Both the position numbers and the translations under genes were made by a program. This document shows, piece after piece, positions 14,925 through 23,245 of a stretch of DNA of 64,000 nt (positions are counted from its first letter, which is position 1; every line of letters begins with the position of its first letter). This DNA is from Streptomyces griseoincarnatus (GTDB lineage Bacteria; Actinomycetota; Actinomycetes; Streptomycetales; Streptomycetaceae). The notes beneath the pieces were generated by a model. That model saw only the letters and a program-made list of their open reading frames with translations, was not told the origin of the DNA and searched no databases. The stretch is taken from assembly GCA_014649575.1 (NCBI GenBank), contig BMTH01000003.1:556291-620290 (forward strand), read 5' to 3'.

Positions 14925-15467
14925 CTACGAGCCCAGGCCCTCCGTCGGCAGGCCCGGGGGCAGCGAGCCGCCCTCTGCCTTTGTGTACGTTTCCTCGCCT
15001 GCCGCGCCCTCCCATGTGACCGTGAGGGACTTCCCGTCGACGGACGTCACCTTTCCCTCCGCGCGGTCGCCGTTGCCCGTCGGGCACTTCAGGGTGATCG
15101 TCGGCTCGGTGTCCCCCTTCGCCGTGCCGCTGCACACCGTGCCGCCCGTGGCGAAGAGGGCCGCCTCCTCGCCGTTGACCATCAGGACCACCGCCTTGCC
15201 ATCCGCGGTGGTGAGCCAGCTGCCCTGGAGACCGCCGGCCGGGGCGTTCTCGGAGCCGCCCGTGCCGCCGCCGGAGTCCGCGGTCCGTGTGACGGACGGG
15301 GTGGGCTCGGCCGAGGCGTCGTCCGAGCCGCCGTCGTCGCCGCCGCACGCCGTCAGGGTCAGCGCGCCGGCCAGACCCACGGCCGCGGCCGTCCACCGGA
15401 ACCGCCGGGAACGCCCTCCGCGCGTGTGTGCCGGACCTGTGCGCTCCACCGAAACCTCCACAGTCAC
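14925..15467 (-). CDS. putative lipoprotein
   Basis: Up to 180 residues. An Arg-rich n-region is followed by a hydrophobic segment and the lipobox LTAC (Cys41), then GGDDGGSDD, a Ser/Thr/Pro linker typical of Streptomyces lipoproteins, and a small beta-rich domain of about 100 residues (GSWLTTADGKAVVLMVNGEEAALF, then CSGTAKGDTEPTITLKCPTGN with two Cys that may pair). Membrane-anchored extracellular protein of unknown role. The start could also be a later in-frame codon; ATG/GTG choice is uncertain within the first 20 residues. Confidence 0.75.
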   Translation of the reverse strand: MTVEVSVERTGPAHTRGGRSRRFRWTAAAVGLAGALTLTACGGDDGGSDDASAEPTPSVTRTADSGGGTGGSENAPAGGLQGSWLTTADGKAVVLMVNGEEAALFATGGTVCSGTAKGDTEPTITLKCPTGNGDRAEGKVTSVDGKSLTVTWEGAAGEETYTKAEGGSLPPGLPTEGLGS

Positions 15468-15737
15468 CGCTGGTCCCCTCCCTGGTTCCGGCCCGGGCGG
15501 CCGGACGACCGGTGTCAGCTAACAGGAACCGCCCCGCGCCCGGCCAGGGGTGCGTGACGGACCTCGCACCCTCGACCCCGGCCCGCCCGGAACACATCAC
15601 CGGCCACCCACCGGAAGGGCACAGGAGGGAACACAATCGCCCCCGCTTGCGTCTCTAAGGCAGCGGGGCTCGGTAAAACGTCCGTCAAAGCGGGCACCGT
15701 GCGGCGAGTGGGGCTGTAACCGCCCCACCACCCCGCG

Positions 15738-15783
15738 TGCACGTGCATCTGCCCATGCATATGCACGTGAACGAAGCTATGAT
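15738..15783 (+). promoter_or_regulatory. promoter of the DUF397 gene with shared 23-bp element
   Basis: A 23-bp element (15738-15760) containing CACGTGCAT and ATGCAT lies so that ATGCAT sits at a -35 position, 17 bp before TATGAT (15778-15783). CACGTGCAT (15740-15748) is inverted as ATGCACGTG (15761-15769). The same element, 22 of 23 bases identical, occurs upstream of the ATPase gene at 16801-16823. The rest of 15468-15845 (378 bp) shows no coding signal. Confidence 0.65.
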
Positions 15784-15845
15784 CCGGGTCAGTTGACCAC
15801 TGCATCAATGGCCACACCAGCCAGTGCACCAGCGGGGAGCGACCT

Positions 15846-16130
15846 GTGGACCACGACGTGTACGACGGTGACGGGCACGACGGTGCCGGCGCGTCCGGCG
15901 TGTACAACGGCATGGCGGCCACGCGGCTGGACGGTGTGGCCTGGCAGAAGAGCAGGCACAGCAACTCGCAGGGGTCCTGCGTGGAGTTCGCCCGGCTGCC
16001 GGGCGGGGAGGTCGCGGTGCGCAACTCCCGCTTCCCGGACGGCCCCGCGCTCGTCTACACCCGCGCGGAGATCGAGGCCATGCTGCTGGGTGTGAAGGAC
16101 GGCGAGTTCGACCACCTGGTCGTGAGCTGA
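15846..16130 (+). CDS. DUF397 domain-containing protein
   Basis: 94 residues from GTG 15846, with GGGGA upstream. The DUF397 core is clear: WQKSRHSNSQGSCVEFARLPGGEVAVRNSRFPDGPALVYTRAEIEAMLLGVKDGEFDHL. These small acidic proteins are the usual genetic partner of WhiJ-type XRE regulators in Streptomyces and are thought to bind and modulate them. The XRE gene (17053) and an anti-sigma-like ATPase (16217) are both adjacent, completing the classical three-gene set, but here the ATPase is on the opposite strand between them. Confidence 0.9.
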   Translation: MDHDVYDGDGHDGAGASGVYNGMAATRLDGVAWQKSRHSNSQGSCVEFARLPGGEVAVRNSRFPDGPALVYTRAEIEAMLLGVKDGEFDHLVVS

Positions 16131-16216
16131 CCGCGGAGGGCTCGGGCGTCCGCGGCCGCGGGCCCGTCGGGCGCGACGCGCGTAGACAAGCGGCGCGCGC
16201 GTGCGCCGTACGGGGA

Positions 16217-16723
16217 TCAGGGCTGCGGGAGCCGGAACAGCGCCCACACCACCTTGCCGCTGAGCGCGCCGGCCAGCGGGTGCCAGCCCCAGCTGTCGCT
16301 GAAGGAGTCGACCAGGAACAGTCCGCGTCCCGACTCGGCGGAACAGTCCTCGGACAGGTCGTCCGGCTCCCGGGTGACCGGGACCTCGTCGCTGGGGTCG
16401 CGCACCGCGCAGACCAGCCGTCCGGTCCACCGCATCAGGTGCAGCCGCACCGGGGGCTCGGGAGCGGCGAGTCGCGGGGTGTTCACCGGCAGGGCGTGAC
16501 GCAGGGCGTTGGTGACGAGTTCGGAGACCACCAGACAGACGTCGTCGAACCGTTCGCCGAGGTGCCACTGGTCGAGGGTGCCCCGGGTGAACTGCCGGGC
16601 CTCGCGCACCGCTTCGTAGCGGGCGTGCAGGGCGCAGGAGGCGGCGTCGGATGCGGCCGCGAGGTTCAGCGGCGGAAGGCCCTGCCGTAACGGCTCGAGC
16701 ATGGTCGATCCATTCGTTCCCAT
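16217..16723 (-). CDS. ATP-binding protein, HATPase_c (anti-sigma RsbW/AbaA-like)
   Basis: 168 residues starting MGTNGSTMLEPL. It is a single GHKL ATPase domain: N-box VVSELVTNALRHA, G1-like VRDPSDEVP, and G2 ESGRGLFLVDSFSDSWGW. No kinase phospho-acceptor domain is present, as in RsbW/SpoIIAB-like anti-sigma proteins and the ATPase member of WhiJ-type loci. Start chosen at 16723, preceded by GGGAGTG; an in-frame ATG at 16795 would overlap the promoter. It is convergent with the DUF397 gene and its promoter carries the same 23-bp element, so the two are probably co-regulated. Confidence 0.85.
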   Translation of the reverse strand: MGTNGSTMLEPLRQGLPPLNLAAASDAASCALHARYEAVREARQFTRGTLDQWHLGERFDDVCLVVSELVTNALRHALPVNTPRLAAPEPPVRLHLMRWTGRLVCAVRDPSDEVPVTREPDDLSEDCSAESGRGLFLVDSFSDSWGWHPLAGALSGKVVWALFRLPQP

Positions 16724-16777
16724 GCGAGGCACTCCCGGGAATCGCGGTCGTGGCGAGGCTGCGGTGGTGCGGGGCCC

Positions 16778-16823
16778 ATGGTTTCGGATGCGCACGGCAG
16801 ATGCAAGGGCAGATGCACGTGCA
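16778..16823 (-). promoter_or_regulatory. promoter of the ATPase gene with shared 23-bp element
   Basis: The element at 16801-16823 matches the one at 15738-15760 (opposite strand) at 22 of 23 positions. Read toward the gene, its end TTGCAT is followed after 17 bp by AACCAT (16783-16778), the same geometry as in the DUF397 promoter. Distance to the start codon is about 78 bp versus 86 bp. The rest of 16724-17052 holds only the upstream region of the XRE gene. Confidence 0.6.
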
Positions 16824-17052
16824 GCTGACCGAAATACGCCCTACCGTTCTGGTTTGTTGGGCAATTTTTCCGTCATCCCCGTGTCTCCTCCTGGCTGTTC
16901 TCTTGCCCCCTCGTTGTGTGGCGGTGCCCGTTCCGTGCCGCTTCCTGACCGGATCGAGCGGCCGAATTCCGTTTGTGTAATCGGGCGAGTACTGCTCGGA
17001 GTGTTTTAGTGGCAGACTGCGGGCCCTGAAGACGTTGGGGAGGCTGTCGAAC

Positions 17053-17913
17053 GTGAGCGCGGGAGAGCCGGGATCGGTGGTGCGGCGCATGCTGCTCGGA
17101 TCACAACTCAGGCGACTGCGTGAGGCTCGGGGGATCACGCGCGAGGCCGCGGGCTACTCGATCCGCGCCTCCGAATCGAAGATCAGCCGGATGGAGCTGG
17201 GCCGGGTGAGCTTCAAGACCAGGGACGTGGAAGACCTGCTGACGCTGTACGGCATCACGGACGAGCAGGAGCGAGCCTCGCTGGTCTCCCTCGCCAAGGA
17301 GGCCAACGTGGCGGGCTGGTGGCACAGTTACTCGGACGTCCTGCCCAGCTGGTTCCCCACCTACGTCGGCCTGGAGGGCGCGGCCTCGCTGCTGCGCGCC
17401 TACGAGGTGCAGTTCGTGCACGGACTGCTGCAGACCGAGGAGTACGCCCGCGCCGTGGTGCGGCGCGGGATGAAGAGCGCGAGCGACGCCGACGTGGAGC
17501 GCCGGGTGGCGCTGCGGCTGGAGCGGCAGAAGTACCTGGCCGCGGAGAACGCCCCCGAGTTCCACGTGGTGCTCGACGAGGCGGCCCTGCGCCGGCCGTA
17601 CGGTGACCGCGCGGTGATGCGCGGGCAGCTCCAGCACCTGATCGACGTCTCCGAGCGGCCCAACGTCCGCCTCCAGGTGGTGCCGTTCAGCATGGGCGGC
17701 CACTCCGGGGAGTCCGGCGCCTTCACCATCCTCAGCTTCCCCGAGTCCGATCTCTCGGACGTGGTGTACCTGGAGCAGCTCACCAGTGCGCTGTACCTGG
17801 ACAAGCCCGAGGACGTGGCCCAGTACGAGAAGGCGCTCAAGGAGCTGCAGCACGACAGCCCGGGTCCCGCCGAGAGCCGCGACCTGCTCCGTGGGCTGCT
17901 GCAACTGTCCTGA
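17053..17913 (+). CDS. XRE-family regulator, WhiJ-like (HTH plus DUF5753)
   Basis: 286 residues. The N-terminal helix-turn-helix spans about 15-70 (LGSQLRRLREARGITREAAG, then ASESKISRMELGR). The C-terminal DUF5753 ligand-like domain is marked by VGLEGAASLLRAYEVQFVHGLLQTEEYARAV and VRLQVVPFSMGGHSGESGAFTIL. Start chosen at GTG 17053 because GGGGAGG (17037-17043) lies nine bases upstream; TTG 17035 is a weaker alternative. WhiJ-like proteins control development or antibiotic production together with DUF397 partners. The 23-bp element does not occur in front of this gene. Confidence 0.9.
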   Translation: MSAGEPGSVVRRMLLGSQLRRLREARGITREAAGYSIRASESKISRMELGRVSFKTRDVEDLLTLYGITDEQERASLVSLAKEANVAGWWHSYSDVLPSWFPTYVGLEGAASLLRAYEVQFVHGLLQTEEYARAVVRRGMKSASDADVERRVALRLERQKYLAAENAPEFHVVLDEAALRRPYGDRAVMRGQLQHLIDVSERPNVRLQVVPFSMGGHSGESGAFTILSFPESDLSDVVYLEQLTSALYLDKPEDVAQYEKALKELQHDSPGPAESRDLLRGLLQLS

Positions 17914-17958
17914 AGGACACCGGTGCCTGTCCCAAGAGTCCCTTCAACTCCCTTGCCA

Positions 17959-17978
17959 CACACGTACGATGACGTGTG
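17959..17978. promoter_or_regulatory. inverted repeat over a probable -10 element before aldehyde dehydrogenase
   Basis: CACACG-N8-CGTGTG with TACGAT (17965-17970) inside it. TTCAAC at 17943-17948 is a possible -35 with a 16-bp spacer. This could be an operator and promoter for the dehydrogenase gene 60 bp downstream. Position support only. Confidence 0.45.
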
Positions 17979-18037
17979 ACCGCACCCCGGTGTGCTGATC
18001 GTGTTTCTGCTGACGCAGCGAGGGATCGAGGGATCAC

Positions 18038-19498
18038 ATGTCGTCGTACTTCACCGACCTGGCTCAGCAGTACATCGACGGTGAGTGGCGTGCGGGCACC
18101 GGCTCCTGGGACATCATCGACTTCGACCCGTACAACGACGAGAAGCTCGCGTCGATCACCATCGCCACGGTCGACGAGGTCGACCAGGCCTACCGGGCGG
18201 CGGCCCGCGCGCAGAAGGACTGGGCGGCCACCAACCCGTACACCCGCCGCGCGGTGTTCGAGAAGGCGCTGCGGCTGGTCGAGGAGCGCGAGGAGGAGAT
18301 CGCCGGGGCGATCGTCGCCGAGCTGGGCGGGACCCGCCTCAAGGCCGCCTTCGAGCTGCACCTCGCCAAGGAGTTCCTGCGCGAGTCGGTGCACCTGGCG
18401 CTCGCCCCCGAGGGCCGGATCATCCCCTCGCCGGTGGACGGCAAGGAGAACCGCGTCTACCGCGTGCCCGTCGGCGTGGTGGGCGTGATCAGCCCGTTCA
18501 ACTTCCCCTTCCTGCTCTCGCTGAAGTCCGTCGCCCCCGCGCTCGCGCTGGGCAACGGCGTGGTGCTCAAGCCGCACCAGAACACGCCGGTCGTCGGCGG
18601 CTCCCTCATCGCGAAGATCTTCGAGGACGCGGGTCTGCCCGCCGGTCTGCTCAACGTCGTGATCACCGACATCGCGGAGATAGGCGACGCCTTCATCGAG
18701 CACCCCGTCCCGAAGGTCATCTCCTTCACCGGCTCCGACCAGGTCGGCCGGCACGTCGCGACCGTCTGCGCCTCCCTCTTCAAGCGCGCGGTGCTGGAGC
18801 TGGGCGGCAACAGCGCGCTGGTGGTCCTGGACGACGCCGACGTGGACTACGCCGTGGACGCGGCCGTGTTCAGCCGGTACGTCCACCAGGGCCAGGTCTG
18901 CATGGCCGCCAACCGCCTCCTGGTCGACCGGGCGGTGGCCGACGAGTTCACCGAGAAGTTCGTCGCCAAGGTGCGCACGCTGAAGGCCGGCGACCCCCGC
19001 GACCCGGAGACCGTCATCGGCCCGGTGATCAACGCCCGGCAGGCGGACGCCCTCACCGGCGTCGTCGAGCAGGCCCTCTCCGAGGGCGCCACCGCCCTGG
19101 TGCGCGGCGGACGCAGCAACAACCTGGTCGAGCCGTCCGTCATCACCGGGCTGCCGGCCGGCTCCGCCCTGCTGCGGCAGGAGGTGTTCGGCCCCGTCGC
19201 CTTCCTGGTCCCGTTCGACGGCGAGGAGGAGGCGGTGCGCCTGGTGAACGACACCCCCTACGGGCTCAGCGGCGCCGTGCACACCGGGGACGTCGAACGG
19301 GGTGTGCGGTTCGCGAAGCGGATCGACACCGGGATGTTCCACGTCAACGACGGCACCGTGCACGACGAGCCGATCGTCCCCTTCGGCGGCGAGAAGCACT
19401 CGGGCGTGGGCCGGCTGAACGGCGACACGATGCTGGACGCCTTCACCACCACCAAGTGGATCTCGGTGCAGCACGGCCGCAGCGGCTTCCCGTTCTGA
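18038..19498 (+). CDS. NAD(P)-dependent aldehyde dehydrogenase
   Basis: 486 residues, normal length for the superfamily. Motifs: GVVGVISPFNFPFLLSLKSVAPALALGN (Rossmann entry), KPHQNTP, FTGSDQVGRH, general-base Glu254 in LELGGNSALVV, catalytic Cys288 in GQVCMAANR, and EVFGPVAFLVPF near the C-terminus. It resembles benzaldehyde/vanillin-type dehydrogenases; substrate cannot be read from sequence. The stop codon TGA is the first base triplet of a 15-bp minisatellite. The PadR-family gene follows on the same strand and may sense an aromatic substrate. Confidence 0.9.
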   Translation: MSSYFTDLAQQYIDGEWRAGTGSWDIIDFDPYNDEKLASITIATVDEVDQAYRAAARAQKDWAATNPYTRRAVFEKALRLVEEREEEIAGAIVAELGGTRLKAAFELHLAKEFLRESVHLALAPEGRIIPSPVDGKENRVYRVPVGVVGVISPFNFPFLLSLKSVAPALALGNGVVLKPHQNTPVVGGSLIAKIFEDAGLPAGLLNVVITDIAEIGDAFIEHPVPKVISFTGSDQVGRHVATVCASLFKRAVLELGGNSALVVLDDADVDYAVDAAVFSRYVHQGQVCMAANRLLVDRAVADEFTEKFVAKVRTLKAGDPRDPETVIGPVINARQADALTGVVEQALSEGATALVRGGRSNNLVEPSVITGLPAGSALLRQEVFGPVAFLVPFDGEEEAVRLVNDTPYGLSGAVHTGDVERGVRFAKRIDTGMFHVNDGTVHDEPIVPFGGEKHSGVGRLNGDTMLDAFTTTKWISVQHGRSGFPF

Positions 19499-19660
19499 GC
19501 CGTCCCGTTCCGAGCCGTCCCGTTCTGAGCCGTCCCGTTCTGAGCCGTCCCGTTCTGAGCCGTCCCGTTCTGAGCCGTCCCGTTCTGAGCCGTCCCGTTC
19601 TGAGCCGTCCCGTTCTGAGCCGTCCCGTTCTGAGCCGTCCGGTTCCGAGCCGTCCGGTGT
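19496..19660. repeat. 15-bp minisatellite, 11 units, starting at the dehydrogenase stop codon
   Basis: Eleven head-to-tail units of TGAGCCGTCCCGTTC. Most are exact; units 2, 10 and 11 carry substitutions (CGA for TGA, CCG to CGG). The unit is a copy of the last bases of the dehydrogenase gene and its stop, and because 15 is a multiple of three the stop recurs in frame in most units. On the other strand it reads as repeated Asp-Gly-Ser-Glu-Arg. Confidence 0.95.
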
Positions 19661-19712
19661 GTTCGCGCAGGCCGCTCCCGGCACCGTGCGGGCGCGGCCT
19701 ACGCTGGTCGGC

Positions 19713-20354
19713 ATGTCAGTGATCCGTCTTCTCGTGCTCGGCGCGGTGCGCCAGCACGGGCGGGCCCACGGCTACCAGGTGCGCAACGACCTGGAGTACT
19801 GGGGCGCGCACGAGTGGTCCAACGCCAAGCCCGGCTCGATCTACCACGCGCTGAAGCAGATGGCCAAGCAGGGGCTGCTCGTCGCGCACGAGACCGCCCC
19901 CTCCACGGCCGGCGGTCCGCCGCGCACCGAGTACGAGGTCACCGAGCAGGGCACGGAGGAGTACTTCCGGCTGCTGCGCGAGGCGCTGACCTCCTACGAC
20001 CAGAAGCCGGACGTGCTCTCCGCCGGGCTCGGCCTGATGGTCGACCTGGAGCGCGAGGAGGCGCTCGCGCTGCTGGAGCGGCGGCTGGCGTCGATCGGGG
20101 AATGGCGCAAGGCGGTCACGGAGTACTACGTCCCCGAGGACGGGCCCGGCCGGCTGGGGCACATCGGCGAGATCATGGACTTCTGGGTCCACTCGGCCGA
20201 CACCGGCGCCGCGTGGACGCGGGGCCTCATCACACGCATCCGGGGCGGCGCGTACACCTTCGCCGGCGAGGGCGAGCCGTTCGTCGGCGTGCTCGCCGAG
20301 GGCGAGGAGAACCCGTACGCGACGGATCAGCGGCATCCGGGCGATGCCGAGTAG
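19713..20354 (+). CDS. PadR-family transcriptional regulator
   Basis: 213 residues. The N-terminal winged helix (about 1-85) has the PadR pattern MSVIRLLVLGAVRQHGRAHGYQVRNDLEYW, GSIYHALKQMAKQGLL and PPRTEYEVTEQG. The C-terminal half is helical, for dimerisation and effector binding. The ATG is the first good start after the minisatellite. PadR proteins commonly repress genes for phenolic-acid or drug detoxification; the preceding aldehyde dehydrogenase is the obvious candidate target. Transcription ends at a perfect 36-bp inverted repeat shared with gadB. Confidence 0.85.
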   Translation: MSVIRLLVLGAVRQHGRAHGYQVRNDLEYWGAHEWSNAKPGSIYHALKQMAKQGLLVAHETAPSTAGGPPRTEYEVTEQGTEEYFRLLREALTSYDQKPDVLSAGLGLMVDLEREEALALLERRLASIGEWRKAVTEYYVPEDGPGRLGHIGEIMDFWVHSADTGAAWTRGLITRIRGGAYTFAGEGEPFVGVLAEGEENPYATDQRHPGDAE

Positions 20355-20412
20355 TCACGTGTGACGCGTTTCAGGAAGAGCACCTCCGGTTCGGAGATCA
20401 GGGGGAGAGCAC

Positions 20413-20448
20413 GCTGGTCCGGCCCCGTCCGGACGGGGCCGGACCAGC
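20413..20448. terminator. bidirectional terminator between padR-like gene and gadB
   Basis: A perfect 18 + 18 inverted repeat with no unpaired loop in DNA (centre GTCCGGAC). It lies between two convergent genes, 58 bp after one stop and 4 bp after the other. Confidence 0.8.
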
Positions 20449-20452
20449 CGGC

Positions 20453-21862
20453 TCAGTGGTGGAACCCGGTCGCCGCGTTCCGGTCCCGGGTGAGCGGGTG
20501 CGACTGGCTCCTCAGCTCAGGCATCAGCCGGGTCAGGTCCTCGGCGAACAGGTCGGCGAGGTCCTCGGAGAAGCCGTTGCGGCACACCACCCGCAGCACC
20601 GCGAGGTCCTGACGGTTCGCCGGGAAGGTGTACGCGGGCACCAGCCAGCCGTTCTCCCGCAGCCGCCGCGCCACGTCGAACACGTCGAACCCCGTCACGT
20701 CCGGCGCGGTGGTGAACGCGAACACCGGCAGCTCGTCGCCCCGGGTGAGCAGCCGGAAGTCGCCGAGCGCCTCGATCCGCGCGGACAGTCCCGTGGCCAC
20801 GTCCCGCGCGGCCTGCTGCACCGCGCGGTAGCCGTCCCGGCCCAGCCGCAGGAAGGAGTAGTACTGCGCCACCACCTGGGCGCCCGGCCGGGAGAAGTTC
20901 AGCGCGAAGGTCGGCATCTCGCCGCCCAGGTAGTTCACCCGGAACACCAGCTCCTCGGGCAGCGCCGCCGCGTCCCGCCACAGCGCCCAGCCCACCCCGG
21001 GGTACACCAGCCCGTACTTGTGCCCGGAGGTGTTGACCGACGCCACCCGGTCCAGGCGGAAGTCCCACACCAGGTCCTCGTCGAGGAACGGCGCGATCAT
21101 CGCCCCCGACGCACCGTCGACGTGCACCGGGACGTCCAGGCCCGTGCGCTCCTGGAGGTCGTCGAGGGCCGCGCACAGTTCGGCGACCGGCTCGTAGGAC
21201 CCGTCGAAGGTGGAGCCGAGGATGCCGACGACGCCGATGGTGTTCTCGTCGCACAGCTCCGCGGCGGCCGCCGGGTCGAGGTGGAAACGGTCGCCCTCCA
21301 TGGGCACCTGGCGGGGCTCCACCTCCCAGAAGGTGCAGAACTTGTCCCAGCAGACCTGGACGTTGACGCCCATCACCAGGTTGGGACGGGCCTCCCGCGA
21401 GGGATGGCGGCCGGCGTTGCGCAGCGCCCAGCGCCGCTTCAGGGCCAGGCCCGCCAGCATGCACGCCTCGCTGGAACCGGTGGTCGAACAGCCCACGGCC
21501 TTCGACGGGTCGGGCGCGTGCCACAGGTCGGCGAGCATCGCCACGCAGCGCCGCTCCAGTTCGGCGGTGCGCGGGTACTCGTCCTTGTCGATCATGTTCT
21601 TGTCGCGGCACTCCGCCATCAGCAGGCCGGCCTCCGGCTCCATCCAGGTGGTGACGAAGGTGGCCAGGTTCAGCCGGGCGTTGCCGTCCAGCATCAGCTC
21701 GTCGTGCACCAGCTGGTACGCCGTCGACGGGGCCATGGGCCCGTCCGGGAGGCGGTGCCTGGGCGGCGCCTGGGTCATCCCCCCGACCGGGTTCGCGGGC
21801 CCCAGGAAGGGGTTGACGGACATCGGGCGCTCACCGGCCGGCCGGCCGGGGTGCAGCGGCAT
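20453..21862 (-). CDS. gadB: glutamate decarboxylase
   Basis: 469 residues. It is a PLP fold type I group II decarboxylase: TTGSSEACMLAGLALKRRW substrate/PLP region, VHVDGASGAMIAPF, and the Schiff-base lysine in SVNTSGHKYGLVYPG (Lys282). It also has the YLGGEMPTFALNFSRPG block typical of bacterial and plant glutamate decarboxylases. It converts glutamate to GABA, consuming a proton. The gene lies 52 bp behind a ClC transporter gene on the same strand, suggesting an acid-resistance operon. No GadC antiporter is present here. The first Met at 21862 is used; MSVNPFLGP 13 codons later is also possible. Confidence 0.93.
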   Translation of the reverse strand: MPLHPGRPAGERPMSVNPFLGPANPVGGMTQAPPRHRLPDGPMAPSTAYQLVHDELMLDGNARLNLATFVTTWMEPEAGLLMAECRDKNMIDKDEYPRTAELERRCVAMLADLWHAPDPSKAVGCSTTGSSEACMLAGLALKRRWALRNAGRHPSREARPNLVMGVNVQVCWDKFCTFWEVEPRQVPMEGDRFHLDPAAAAELCDENTIGVVGILGSTFDGSYEPVAELCAALDDLQERTGLDVPVHVDGASGAMIAPFLDEDLVWDFRLDRVASVNTSGHKYGLVYPGVGWALWRDAAALPEELVFRVNYLGGEMPTFALNFSRPGAQVVAQYYSFLRLGRDGYRAVQQAARDVATGLSARIEALGDFRLLTRGDELPVFAFTTAPDVTGFDVFDVARRLRENGWLVPAYTFPANRQDLAVLRVVCRNGFSEDLADLFAEDLTRLMPELRSQSHPLTRDRNAATGFHH

Positions 21863-21914
21863 GGATCCTCCGTGGGGGTCGGGCGGCCCGGGGCGGGACC
21901 GCCGGGGGAGCGGG

Positions 21915-23207
21915 TCATCCGACGGCCGTCCCGTCCGGCCGCAGCTGCATGTGCGGGCGGCCCGTGACGAGCAGCCAGGCGGGGAGGGAGGTGAGGCAGA
22001 GCAGGGTGAGCATGCCGGGGGAGGCGACCAGCACGGCCGCGACGAACAGGCTCACCCAGCCCTGCCGGGTGACGGCCAGCAGCACGCCCAGGACGGCCGC
22101 CGACACCCCGACCGCCGGATGCACCCCGGGCACCAGCGCGTGGGCGCACAGGCCGAGCGCGGTCCCCACGAACACCGACGGAAAGATCCGGCCGCCTCGG
22201 AAGCCGCAGGACGCGGCGACCAGCAGCGCGGCCAGCTTCACCACCGTCATCACGGCGAACTCGCCCGCCGTCCAGCCGTCGGGGTCGGCGGCCAGCTCGG
22301 CGATCTCGTCGAGCCCCTTGAACAGGGTGAGGTGCCCGCCCAGGGCCGCGAGCGCGCCCAGGACCACGCCGCCGGCCGGGAGCATCAGCATCGGGTGCCG
22401 CAGCCGCCGGAACGCGCCGTGCACGTACGGGAAGGCGTACACGGCGCACATGCCGAGCAGCGCGCCCGCCGAGGCCACCACGAGCGCCGCCAGCAGATCG
22501 GCCCAGCCGGGCTGCCCGAACGGCGGCAGGTGCAGGTCGAAGCTCGGATCCGACACCAGCGTGGTGGTCAGGGCGCCCGCCCCTGCGGCGGCCAGCGGGG
22601 CGAACAGGCTGTCCCACAGCTGTCCCTTGACGCGCTGCCCGGCCAGCGCCTCGGAGATCACCAGCGCGGCGGCGACCGGCGTGCCGAACAGTGCGCCGAT
22701 GGTCCCCGCCTCCGCCAGGGCCACCCAGCCCCGCCGGGCCGTCCTCGGGAAGACGCGGGCGCCGAACCAGACCGCCAGCGAGACGTTCACGGCGATGATC
22801 GGGTTCTCCGGCCCCAGGCTGGGCCCCCCGGCCAGGACCAGCGCGGTCACCAGCACCAGCCCGGGCAGCACCGCGAGCGGCAGCACCGGCGCCTCCAGGC
22901 CGGTGGTCGCCGGGTCGGGGCCCGCGTGCCCGGGGACCTTCCACACCACGAGCCCGACCGCGACACCGGTGGCGGTCAGCATCGCGAACATCCACGCCAC
23001 GGAGTAACGCCCCACGCCGAGTGCGTCCGGCAGGTCCTGCCAGAGCGCGTGCTGCAGTTCCTCGGCGGCCGCGCTCACGCCCAGCAGGACCAGGCTCGAC
23101 ACCGCGCCGACCAGCAGCGCGGGCACGACGGTCGGCAGCAGGGCGCGTGCCGAGGCCGCCGGGGCGGTGCCGGACGCCGGCTGCGTGTTGTCCTGGGCCA
23201 CGCGCAC
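21915..23207 (-). CDS. ClC-family chloride channel/antiporter
   Basis: 430 residues with about ten hydrophobic segments. The ClC selectivity-filter glutamate is present: GPSLGPENP with Glu134 matching the gating glutamate of the GxxGPE motif. EAGTIGALFGTPVAAALVISE and GFRGGRIFPSVFVG fit the other filter loops. ClC antiporters allow chloride/proton exchange and support acid resistance in E. coli by balancing charge during decarboxylation. The gene is upstream of gadB in the same direction, so the pair is probably one transcription unit. It is divergent from tipA. Confidence 0.85.
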   Translation of the reverse strand: MRVAQDNTQPASGTAPAASARALLPTVVPALLVGAVSSLVLLGVSAAAEELQHALWQDLPDALGVGRYSVAWMFAMLTATGVAVGLVVWKVPGHAGPDPATTGLEAPVLPLAVLPGLVLVTALVLAGGPSLGPENPIIAVNVSLAVWFGARVFPRTARRGWVALAEAGTIGALFGTPVAAALVISEALAGQRVKGQLWDSLFAPLAAAGAGALTTTLVSDPSFDLHLPPFGQPGWADLLAALVVASAGALLGMCAVYAFPYVHGAFRRLRHPMLMLPAGGVVLGALAALGGHLTLFKGLDEIAELAADPDGWTAGEFAVMTVVKLAALLVAASCGFRGGRIFPSVFVGTALGLCAHALVPGVHPAVGVSAAVLGVLLAVTRQGWVSLFVAAVLVASPGMLTLLCLTSLPAWLLVTGRPHMQLRPDGTAVG

Positions 23208-23245
23208 ACGATAAAGGGGGTGAAAGGGATAAATCGGTAACCCGC

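Noticed and set aside
19496..19660. CRISPR array
   Set aside because: Units are contiguous 15-bp copies with no spacers and no cas genes nearby.
17837..19714. Minus-strand ORF with repeated Asp-Gly-Ser-Glu-Arg
   Set aside because: It is the complement of the dehydrogenase gene and of the 15-bp minisatellite; no other coding evidence.
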